Of a stretch of DNA of 6,524 nt, positions 1-5,532 are shown in pieces. The stretch lies in NCBI GenBank assembly GCA_902795875.1, contig CADBND010000065.1, positions 1 through 6,524 of the forward strand, read 5' to 3'. The notes beneath the pieces are model-generated. The model did no database searches, was not told where the DNA came from, and saw nothing but the letters and a program-made list of their open reading frames with translations. Source of the DNA: an uncultured Erysipelotrichaceae bacterium (GTDB lineage: Bacteria > Bacillota_I > Bacilli_A > Erysipelotrichales > Erysipelotrichaceae). The position numbers were made by a program, and so were the translations under genes. Each line of letters starts with the position of its first letter. Position 1 is the stretch's first letter.

Positions 1-85
1 AGTTCAAGCAGCGCCTTGAGACGCAGTGAAGTGTAACAAGCCTTATAGGCTTAGAGAAAACCACCCGTTTTACGGGTGGTGGTTA
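1..85 (+). mobile_element. Probable right-end remnant of an IS200/IS605-type element (TnpB omega-RNA-like tail)
   Basis: This stretch has no complete gene but contains tandem short hairpins: AAGCC-TTATA-GGCTT at 38-52 and an eight-pair GC-rich stem at 60-80, plus a possible GCG/CGC pairing between 11-13 and 22-24. Consecutive small stems ending in a CCACCC/GGGTGG hairpin resemble, from memory, the ends that follow tnpB genes in IS200/IS605 elements of Bacillota, where the same segment forms the omega-RNA scaffold. Frame 1 is open from the window edge to a TAA at 34-36 (SSSSALRRSEV) and could be the last codons of an upstream tnpB, but this is too short to identify. The final hairpin lacks a T-run, so it is a poor intrinsic terminator. 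No convincing sigma-A promoter for the operon was found here. The identification rests on pattern resemblance only. Confidence 0.4.
60..80. repeat. Inverted repeat / hairpin, 8-bp stem with TTTTA loop
   Basis: The arms ACCACCCG (60-67) and CGGGTGGT (73-80) pair perfectly around a 5-nt loop (TTTTA). The hairpin lies 12 bases before the Shine-Dalgarno sequence of the first gene. It is followed by GGTTATAG rather than a T-run, so termination is unlikely. A transposon-end hairpin or an mRNA leader structure fits better. Confidence 0.75.
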
Positions 86-107
86 TAGAAAAAAGGAGAA
101 CAGATTT

Positions 108-917
108 ATGTGGACTGAAGATATGTTCAAAGTGAAAAAGCCGATCATTGCCATGCTGCACCTGGATCCATTGCCAGGCGATCCGATGTGGAAATACGGC
201 ATGAGTATGGATGATGTTGTTGAAGATGCCAGAAAAGATCTCAGAGCGTTGCAGGACGGCGGCGTGGACGGGATCATCGTTTCCAACGAATTCAGCTTTC
301 CTTACCAGAGAAATATGGACCGCAACACCGTGGCAGCGATGGCTTACGTCATCGGCAACCTCAAACCGGAGATCAGAGTACCGTTTGGCGTCGATGCGAT
401 CTCAGACGGTATCGCATGCCTGGAACTGGCAGCCGGTGTCGGTGCCGACTATGTAAGAGGTACCTTCTCGGGCGTCTATGTTGGCGATGGCGGATTCTAC
501 AACAACGACTTCTCGCAAGTCATACGCAGAAAATATGCACTGCATCTTGATGAACTGAAGATGTTGTATTTCATCAACCCGGAATCCGATCAGCCACTGG
601 ATCTTCGTCCTTTAAAGGATATCGCCAGGACGACGATCGCCAAGGCAGCACCGGATGGACTTTGCATCTCGGCAGATGCGGCCGGGCAGGACGTCGATGA
701 TGAACTGATCATCTCGGTCAAGGAGTACAATCCGGAAGTCGTCGTTTTATGCAATACAGGATGTCGCGTCGATACGATACGCCGCAAGCTGAAATACGCC
801 GATGCGGCAGTCGTTGGAACGACCTTCAAGTATGACGGCAAGCTGGAAAATCATGTCGATGTTGATCGCGTCAGGGAGTTTATGAACGAAGTTTATAAGA
901 TCAGAGAAGAACTTTAA
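108..917 (+). CDS. BtpA/SgcQ family TIM-barrel protein
   Basis: This 269-residue protein belongs to the BtpA/SgcQ family of TIM-barrel proteins. It shows the family layout: an N-terminal IIAMLHLDPLPGDP segment (13-26), GVDGIIVSNEFSFP (53-65), a VPFGVDAISDGIACLELAAGVGADYVRG stretch around 91-118, and a C-terminal GTTFKYDG (237-244) followed by VDVDRVREFM (250-259), which resembles the phosphate-binding end of such barrels. SgcQ is encoded in the E. coli sgc sugar cluster, and cyanobacterial BtpA is linked to photosystem I stability. No enzymatic reaction is firmly established for the family. The ATG at 108 is chosen because AAGGAG at 93-98 precedes it by nine bases; an internal ATG at 123 has no such site. 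It is cytoplasmic, with no signal peptide or membrane segment. It is the first gene of the operon, 14 bases before the kinase, so a role as aldolase, isomerase or lyase on a sugar phosphate is plausible but inferred. Confidence 0.85.
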   Translation: MWTEDMFKVKKPIIAMLHLDPLPGDPMWKYGMSMDDVVEDARKDLRALQDGGVDGIIVSNEFSFPYQRNMDRNTVAAMAYVIGNLKPEIRVPFGVDAISDGIACLELAAGVGADYVRGTFSGVYVGDGGFYNNDFSQVIRRKYALHLDELKMLYFINPESDQPLDLRPLKDIARTTIAKAAPDGLCISADAAGQDVDDELIISVKEYNPEVVVLCNTGCRVDTIRRKLKYADAAVVGTTFKYDGKLENHVDVDRVREFMNEVYKIREEL

Positions 918-931
918 ACGGAGGGATAAAT

Positions 932-1726
932 ATGAGAGTAGCCGAGATCGGTGATAACTGTATCGACTTATACGAAAGGATCGGACGCAAGTACCCGACA
1001 GGAAATGTTGTGGATACCGGCGTCAATCTGAAGAAGCTTGGTGTGGATGTTTCGATCATCTCCACGACAGGCTCCGATGAAAACGGAAAGTGGATGATCG
1101 AGTCTTTGAAAAAAGAAGGTCTCGACATCTCGCATCTGAAAGTGGCGGAAGGAAAGACCGCGATCACTTACATGGACATGGACGGCAATGACAGGATCCA
1201 TGGCGACTATGAGGAAGGCGTACTTGCTGACATGGTCTTTGATGAGGAAGACATCCGCTTCGCAGCAGAACACGATCTGGTCCATTCCGCCTTATGGGGG
1301 ATGGCTGAAAAGGCGCTGCCGAAGATTGCGGAAAAGGGAACGCCGATCGCCTTTGACTATGCGGACCGCCTCAACCATAAGCTGGTCGAAGAGACCCTTC
1401 CATATGTGACTTATGGTTTTTATTCCTACCACAACGGAAGAGATGCATATATTGAAGAATATCTGAAAGACAAAGTAAACAGAGGCATGAAGGTCGCTGT
1501 TGCAACCTTTGGCGAACAGGGATCACTGGCTTATGACAAAGACGGCTTCCACGAAGGACACATCGTCCCGGCAAAACAAGTCGTCAATACCGTTGGTGCA
1601 GGCGACAGCTTCAGCGCCGGATTCTTATACGGAATACTGAATGGCTGGAAGATCGAAGACTGCCTGCAAAAGGGAGCGGAAGTTGCCTCCAAAGTCGTCG
1701 AAGTCTTTGAGCCATGGGTGAAATAG
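932..1726 (+). CDS. frlD: PfkB-family carbohydrate kinase, fructoselysine 6-kinase-like (FrlD)
   Basis: This 264-residue ribokinase/PfkB-family enzyme most resembles FrlD, which phosphorylates fructoselysine on the 6-hydroxyl with ATP. Visible support: the N-terminal IGDNCIDLY (6-14), matching IGDNCVDIY in E. coli FrlD as I recall it; TGNVVDTGVNLKKLG (23-37), the first PfkB signature region; NDRIHGDYEEGVLAD (86-100), close to the FrlD NDRVFGDYTEGVMAD stretch; LVHSALWG (116-123); and NTVGAGDSFSAGF (219-231), holding the catalytic GAGD with base Asp225 and the ATP-site anion hole. Length is normal for the short FrlD-type kinases. GGAGGG at 920-925 lies six bases before the ATG. It is followed 12 bases later by a FrlC homologue, the same pairing as in frl operons. 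The acceptor may not be fructoselysine itself, because no FrlB deglycase is present nearby. Confidence 0.85.
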   Translation: MRVAEIGDNCIDLYERIGRKYPTGNVVDTGVNLKKLGVDVSIISTTGSDENGKWMIESLKKEGLDISHLKVAEGKTAITYMDMDGNDRIHGDYEEGVLADMVFDEEDIRFAAEHDLVHSALWGMAEKALPKIAEKGTPIAFDYADRLNHKLVEETLPYVTYGFYSYHNGRDAYIEEYLKDKVNRGMKVAVATFGEQGSLAYDKDGFHEGHIVPAKQVVNTVGAGDSFSAGFLYGILNGWKIEDCLQKGAEVASKVVEVFEPWVK

Positions 1727-1738
1727 AAGGAGACGAAC

Positions 1739-2569
1739 ATGAAACTTGGAATGTTTACAAGCGGCTATCAGCGCAATGACCTGGAACACATCTTCATCGA
1801 TGCGAAGCGTTTCGGTTATGACTACATCGAACTGTGGGGCGGAAGACCCCATGCCTATGCCCCGGACTTAAAGGCCGGAGGGATCGATGAGATCAAACGC
1901 TTACGGGACAAATATGAGATCGAGATCCGCGGCTATTGCCCGGAACATAATGCCTACCCTTACAACTACATGATCGGTTCCGAAGCGATGCGAAGAGAAG
2001 CGATCGACTACCTCAAACTGTGTTTCGATATGGCCAAGGAAATGGGTGCCGATTACACCTTGATTTCCGCCGCCCACGCCGGCTACGGCGCAACTTATGA
2101 CGAGATCTGGGACCGGCTGACCAAGAGCGTAAGGGAGCTGACCGATCATGCGGAAAAGATCGGCATGAAGATCGTCATGGAAGCACTGACCGTCTATGAG
2201 TCCAATGTCATCAAGTCGGCCAACGACCTGCAGAAGCTGTTCAAGATCATCGATTCGCCCAACCTCGTCGGCATGTGCGACCTCGTTCCGCCGTTCACGC
2301 AGTATGAAAGCATCATGGACTATTTTGACAAGCTCGGGGACAAGATGTATCACCTGCATCTGATCGACGGCGTCAAAGATTCCGATGACCATGTAATGCC
2401 GGGCGAAGGCATGATCCCGCTGAGGGAACTGATCAAGGAACTCAAGGAGATCGATTATGACCGGACAGCGACGATCGAGCTGGTCACCGGCTACATCAAT
2501 GAACCGCGTTTCTATGCGAGAAGAGCCGTTGACAATGTCCGGGCGATGATGAAGGAAGCAGGTTTCTGA
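1739..2569 (+). CDS. frlC: Sugar 3-epimerase, fructoselysine/psicoselysine epimerase-like (FrlC)
   Basis: This 276-residue AP-endonuclease-2-type TIM-barrel epimerase is very similar to E. coli FrlC, which interconverts psicoselysine and fructoselysine at C3. Matching stretches recalled from FrlC include MFTSGYQR (5-12), ELWGGRPHAYAPDLKAGGI (31-49), YPYN (73-76), DMAKEMGADYTLISAAHAGY (97-116), YESNV (153-157), MDYFDKLGDK (193-202) and PGEGMIPLREL (221-231). The expected divalent-metal ligands are visible as Glu148, Asp181, His207 and Glu247. AAGGAG at 1727-1732 sits six bases before the ATG. The stop overlaps the start of the next gene by one base (TGATG), so translation of the amidohydrolase is probably coupled. 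It is cytoplasmic. Family assignment is firm; the exact substrate is inferred. Confidence 0.88.
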   Translation: MKLGMFTSGYQRNDLEHIFIDAKRFGYDYIELWGGRPHAYAPDLKAGGIDEIKRLRDKYEIEIRGYCPEHNAYPYNYMIGSEAMRREAIDYLKLCFDMAKEMGADYTLISAAHAGYGATYDEIWDRLTKSVRELTDHAEKIGMKIVMEALTVYESNVIKSANDLQKLFKIIDSPNLVGMCDLVPPFTQYESIMDYFDKLGDKMYHLHLIDGVKDSDDHVMPGEGMIPLRELIKELKEIDYDRTATIELVTGYINEPRFYARRAVDNVRAMMKEAGF

Positions 2570-3432
2570 TGGTCATTGATATCCATGTCCATCCCGCGTT
2601 CTTTGAACCGATCAATGAAGATGAGAAAAAAGAAGAGCTGCGTCATGACGAACTCAACCTGCATAAGAACGGCACCGCACCTCTGAAGCATTTCTTCAAC
2701 AAGATGAACTGTGCAAAGATCGACTATGCGGTATTGCTTCCGGAAGATTACAATACGACGATGAACGGCGAAGTCCTCGTCAGCAACGAAGAAGTCAAAA
2801 AGCTTGTCGACATGGCACCGGATCGCTTCATCGGTTTTGCAAGTGTCGACCCCCACGATGAAAAAGCAGCCGAAAAACTCGAATATGCCTTTTCCGTTCT
2901 GGATCTCAAAGGATTGAAGCTTCATCCGTCGAGACAGAACTTTCATCCTAATGATAGCTTCATGGATGAGATCTATGATGTCTGTGAGAAATACGACAAA
3001 CCGATCCTATTCCATGCGGGCCTTTCCTTTGAACCGCATACGACGACAAAGAATTGCCGCCCACTGGACTTTGAGGATCTGGCGGAAAGAAGGAAAGATC
3101 TCAGGATCTGTCTGGCGCATTTCGGCTGGCCATGGGTCAGGGAGACGGCGATGCTGATGCTGAAGTATCCCAATGTCTATGCCGATACCGGTGCCTTGTA
3201 TTTTGACAGCGCAAAGGAATTTTATACACAGATGCTGACAAGAGACGTGCCGGTGACCTGGATCGACCGCAGTCTGCGTCACCAGGTGATGTTCGGTACC
3301 GATGATCCGCGTTTTGAGATGATCCGGATGTCCAAGGCGATCGAAGAACTGGGTCTTCGGGAATCGACGCTCGAACTGATCAAAGGAAGAAACGCGGTGG
3401 AATTCATGCATTATGATCCGGAGGTGCGCTAG
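2569..3432 (+). CDS. Amidohydrolase-2 family metal-dependent hydrolase or decarboxylase
   Basis: This 287-residue TIM-barrel protein fits the amidohydrolase-related family (Amidohydro_2 type, which includes ACMSD-like decarboxylases and lactone or amide hydrolases). The metal-site signature is complete: HxH at His6/His8 in DIHVH, GLKLHP with Lys117 and His119, LFHAG with His149, LAHFGWPW with His184, and FGTDDP with Asp245. Both substrate cleavage and decarboxylation are known in this family, so the reaction cannot be assigned from sequence. The start overlaps the frlC stop by one base, with a modest GCAGG site six bases upstream inside frlC. The stop TAG is immediately followed by the YjbQ start. 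It is not a component of the classic frl operon and is therefore a candidate for the step that sets this pathway apart. No signal peptide is visible, so it should act in the cytoplasm. Confidence 0.82.
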   Translation: MVIDIHVHPAFFEPINEDEKKEELRHDELNLHKNGTAPLKHFFNKMNCAKIDYAVLLPEDYNTTMNGEVLVSNEEVKKLVDMAPDRFIGFASVDPHDEKAAEKLEYAFSVLDLKGLKLHPSRQNFHPNDSFMDEIYDVCEKYDKPILFHAGLSFEPHTTTKNCRPLDFEDLAERRKDLRICLAHFGWPWVRETAMLMLKYPNVYADTGALYFDSAKEFYTQMLTRDVPVTWIDRSLRHQVMFGTDDPRFEMIRMSKAIEELGLRESTLELIKGRNAVEFMHYDPEVR

Positions 3433-3864
3433 ATGATCAGGATCATTCCCCTGGCGATCATGACCGATCGCTACAATCAGTATTTCATCATCACCGGCGA
3501 TGTGGAGAAAGCCGTTGCCGCTTCCGGGATCCGGGAAGGCATGGTCACGGTCGAGACGAAGCACACGACGACCGGCATCACCGTCAACGAATCTTTGGAG
3601 TGCCTTCAGAGCGATGTCGATGTCTTCCTCAAGCGTCTGATCCCGGAGGATGCCCCCTACTCCCATTGCCACATGCTGCAGGATTACGGCAGCACGGGAG
3701 GAAATCCGACCGGACATCTGAAAGCCCTGCTGACCGGCAATCACTGTCATTTTCCGATCGTCGAAGGAAAGATGATCAGAGGTTCGGCGCAGGACATCTG
3801 GTTCTGTGAATTCGACGGACCTTCGCAAAGGACCGTCAACATCATCATCGAAGGAACAGAATAA
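3433..3864 (+). CDS. YjbQ/UPF0047 family protein
   Basis: This 143-residue protein matches the small YjbQ (UPF0047) family along its whole length. Conserved segments are HTTTGITVNES (44-54), FLKRLIPEDAPYSH (65-78), NPTGHLKALLTG (91-102) and GSAQDIWFCEFDGP (117-130), equivalent to the family's TT-x-ITINE, HAHLKASLLG and W-x-IFLCEFDGPR blocks. Conserved polar residues include His44, His78, His95 and Glu126. E. coli YjbQ has been linked to a side thiamine-phosphate synthase activity; its true role is not settled. The start follows the preceding TAG directly, and GGAGG at 3420-3424, eight bases upstream, lies within the end of the amidohydrolase gene, so the two are probably made together. It is the last gene before a hairpin terminator. 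Its place in a sugar operon suggests a catabolic reaction on a phosphorylated or cyclic intermediate, which is inference. Confidence 0.85.
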   Translation: MIRIIPLAIMTDRYNQYFIITGDVEKAVAASGIREGMVTVETKHTTTGITVNESLECLQSDVDVFLKRLIPEDAPYSHCHMLQDYGSTGGNPTGHLKALLTGNHCHFPIVEGKMIRGSAQDIWFCEFDGPSQRTVNIIIEGTE

Positions 3865-3900
3865 AAAGGTCCCGGATCGTTCCGGGACTCTTTAGTTTTC
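3864..3900. terminator. Bidirectional intrinsic terminator between convergent units
   Basis: A perfect 8-bp stem, GTCCCGGA (3869-3876) and TCCGGGAC (3881-3888), encloses a TCGT loop. On the plus strand it is followed by a T-rich TCTTTAGTTTTC. On the minus strand it is followed by CTTTTTATTC. The minus-strand T-run is the cleaner one, and the plus-strand T-rich stretch overlaps the stop codon of the convergent gene. It should end both the five-gene operon and the minus-strand epimerase. Confidence 0.88.
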
Positions 3901-4737
3901 GGGGATGAAGGTCTTGAGGTAGTCGACCGTTCTTTTGTGGGCGTCGTGAGGATCAAACCAGTAGATGGAGTCGTTGATCTCCAGGTCGACGATCGAAGAA
4001 TAATTATGTTTTTCCAACGTTTCGATGTATTCCTTCAACGGAAGATCACCGGTACCGCAGATCTCGTGATGGGCATCGGAGAAGTGGATGAAGCCGATCT
4101 TCTCTTCGCCGAATGTCCGATAGTAGAGCTTGAGGTCTTCTCCGGCCACATCCATGGCGACCAGGTCTACGCAGATCTTCAGGTTCTTCGAATCGACGGC
4201 ATCCATGATCTTCTTGATGCCATGGATGTCATAGCACAGATTGGATTCGTAAGGCTGTAACTGTTCCAGCATCATCGTGATGCCTTTGGCTTCGGCATCC
4301 TCGCAGATCTTTGCGATCGAAGCGATGCAGATATCCATCGATTCTTCAACAGGCAGATCCCTTAATCCGGTACCGGTATTGATGAACAGGCGGTCGGTCC
4401 CCAGCGTCAGGGCATCGTCCATCGACATGCGGAAAAAGTCGATGGTCCTTTGCACGGTCTTCTTGTTGGGATCGGCGATGCTGTAGGGATAAGCCAAAGT
4501 CTCCGGCGTATAGATGACGAAACGCATCCCCTTGTCTTCGGCTTTCTTCCGCAGTTCCTTAAGATAGGCCTGCGCCTCGTTTTCGGAATAGTCGAAGCGG
4601 TAGAAATGCGGGATGCCGCCCCAGAAATCGATGTTGTGAAGTCCGATCTTCTGGATCGAATCCAGGACATAGTCAAAAGAATACTGCTGATAGGACGGCG
4701 TCATGACAGCGAAGTCGTTCAGTGTGATCTTTCTCAT
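3892..4737 (-). CDS. Second FrlC-like sugar phosphate isomerase/epimerase
   Basis: This 281-residue AP-endonuclease-2-type TIM-barrel protein belongs to the FrlC-like isomerase/epimerase group but is strongly diverged from the epimerase at 1739-2569. Shared landmarks are FWGGIPHF (38-45, versus LWGGRPHA), YTPETLAYPYS (76-86), QPYESN (161-166) and metal ligands Glu158, Asp191, His218 and Glu253. Its SDAHHEICGTGDLPLKEY stretch (220-237) matches the lid and product-site region in position. The ATG at 4737 is preferred over an upstream in-frame start that would add 29 hydrophobic residues: AAAGG (plus-strand 4746-4750) lies eight bases upstream, homology begins at MRKITLNDFAVM, and the longer form would run through the promoter. 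It is convergent with the main operon and divergent from the GntR genes, so it is probably controlled by one of them. Substrate unknown. Confidence 0.85.
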   Translation of the reverse strand: MRKITLNDFAVMTPSYQQYSFDYVLDSIQKIGLHNIDFWGGIPHFYRFDYSENEAQAYLKELRKKAEDKGMRFVIYTPETLAYPYSIADPNKKTVQRTIDFFRMSMDDALTLGTDRLFINTGTGLRDLPVEESMDICIASIAKICEDAEAKGITMMLEQLQPYESNLCYDIHGIKKIMDAVDSKNLKICVDLVAMDVAGEDLKLYYRTFGEEKIGFIHFSDAHHEICGTGDLPLKEYIETLEKHNYSSIVDLEINDSIYWFDPHDAHKRTVDYLKTFIPEN

Positions 4738-4749
4738 TATCGTTACCTT

Positions 4750-4776
4750 TTGTAAATGATTCCTTAATACTATAAT
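4750..4776 (+). promoter_or_regulatory. Candidate promoter for the GntR gene pair, overlapping the divergent one
   Basis: A perfect TATAAT lies at 4771-4776, about 30 bases before the first GntR start. The best upstream hexamer, TTGTAA (4750-4755), is only 15 bases away, which is shorter than ideal. The -10 box overlaps the opposite-strand -10 box (4772-4777), so RNA polymerase cannot occupy both promoters at once. The AT-rich segment TTAATACTATAATAA (4764-4778) has imperfect dyad symmetry and is a candidate operator for one of the GntR proteins; it does not match the classic GT-N-TA-N-AC core. Confidence 0.5.
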
Positions 4777-4800
4777 AAAAGACAGAAAAAGAGACGACAA
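4772..4800 (-). promoter_or_regulatory. Sigma-A-like promoter for the minus-strand epimerase
   Basis: Reading on the minus strand, TTGTCG (plus 4795-4800; 4 of 6 to TTGACA) and TATTAT (plus 4772-4777; 5 of 6 to TATAAT) are separated by exactly 17 bases and lie upstream of the ATG at 4737. This implies a short leader of roughly 25-30 bases. Confidence 0.6.
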
Positions 4801-4805
4801 GGAAT

Positions 4806-5531
4806 ATGAATACTTCAGTAACAAAAGTACAGCCGGGCATGGAAGCCATCGAAAAGCTCGAGGATTTCATCAAGGTCAACCGTCTTAAGCCGCACACCAG
4901 GATCCCCTGCGAAAAGGATCTGTGCGATCTTTGGGGCGTCAGCCGTTCGACGCTGCGTCAGGCGGTGGATGAGCTCGTGGAGAACGGGATCTTATACCGC
5001 GTTTTGAACAAGGGCGTCTATGTGGCGGAGCCCAGATACCCGCGGGATATGGCGGGTGTCGAGGCGATGGTCCGCGATCTGGTCGATCAGGGCAACACTT
5101 TAAGCAAGCACATCCTGACGATGGAACAGATCGAGGCCAACAAGCAGATCGCCAGGAAACTCAAAGTGAGGCTGGGGACCAGGGTCTATGAGATCGTCAA
5201 GTGCCGCAAGGTCAACGGCGTGCCTTGTACGATCGAGACGACGTACATCGATGCGGAGCGCTACCCGGGCTTCATCGATTATTACAACGAAGATACTCTG
5301 ATGGCACCGATCTTCGAGGAACACTACGATACGTACCAGACTTCGGGGACCGAGCACATCAACGTCACCTATGCGACGCAGGATGAGGCGGAGATCCTGG
5401 AGATCGAAAACGGGACACCGCTGTTTTACGCGTCCGGTGTCGTCCTGGATCAGAACGGTGAAGTGGTCATGTTTTATAAGCAGCTGATCCGTTCCGATAA
5501 ATTCGTTTTCGTTGCCGAGGTGGAGAGTTGA
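4806..5531 (+). CDS. GntR/HutC-family transcriptional regulator (first of a tandem pair)
   Basis: This 241-residue protein has an N-terminal winged helix (about 12-75) and a C-terminal UTRA ligand-binding domain (about 90-237). The recognition-helix region reads PCEKDLCDLWGVSRSTLRQA (34-53), the standard GntR pattern with Cys35 where Ser is usual. The wing reads RVLNKGVYV (65-73), where most relatives have QGKG. The UTRA part includes CTIETTYIDAERYPGF (141-156) and ENGTPLFYASGVVLDQNGEVV (201-221), typical of sugar-phosphate-responsive HutC members such as FrlR. The ATG at 4806 is supported by the fold reaching full length, but its only purine-rich site (AAGGA, 4799-4803) is two bases away, so translation may be weak. 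It is divergent from the second FrlC and one base upstream of the next regulator, implying autoregulation and control of the epimerase. Confidence 0.88.
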   Translation: MNTSVTKVQPGMEAIEKLEDFIKVNRLKPHTRIPCEKDLCDLWGVSRSTLRQAVDELVENGILYRVLNKGVYVAEPRYPRDMAGVEAMVRDLVDQGNTLSKHILTMEQIEANKQIARKLKVRLGTRVYEIVKCRKVNGVPCTIETTYIDAERYPGFIDYYNEDTLMAPIFEEHYDTYQTSGTEHINVTYATQDEAEILEIENGTPLFYASGVVLDQNGEVVMFYKQLIRSDKFVFVAEVES

Positions 5532-5532
5532 T

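Noticed and set aside
16..49. TTGAGA (16-21) with TATAGG (44-49) as a promoter for the operon
   Set aside because: Spacing is 22 bases, too long for a sigma-A promoter, and the second hexamer sits in a hairpin arm.
60..85. Hairpin read as an intrinsic terminator of an upstream gene
   Set aside because: The stem is followed by GGTTATAG, with no T-run on the plus strand. On the minus strand it is followed by TTTTCTCTAAG, so weak termination of leftward transcription is possible, but no leftward gene is seen.
1901..2392. Minus-strand open frame of 163 codons opposite frlC
   Set aside because: Antisense shadow of a conserved enzyme gene with no start signal and no recognisable motif.
2512..2946. 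Minus-strand open frame of 144 codons over the frlC/amidohydrolase junction
   Set aside because: It covers two conserved plus-strand genes, lacks a ribosome site and resembles no family I know.
3007..3828. Long minus-strand open frame (273 codons) opposite the amidohydrolase and YjbQ genes
   Set aside because: It has no ribosome site, shows His/Arg/Asp-rich composition typical of an antisense shadow of biased codons, and lies across two well-recognised genes.
3937..4260. Plus-strand open frame of 107 codons opposite the second epimerase
   Set aside because: It mirrors the coding strand of a full-length TIM-barrel protein and has no Shine-Dalgarno or promoter.
4738..4824. 29-residue hydrophobic N-terminal extension of the minus-strand epimerase, which could be taken for a signal peptide
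   Set aside because: It would require translation of the promoter region. A start at 4737 has a spaced AAAGG site and matches where family homology begins.
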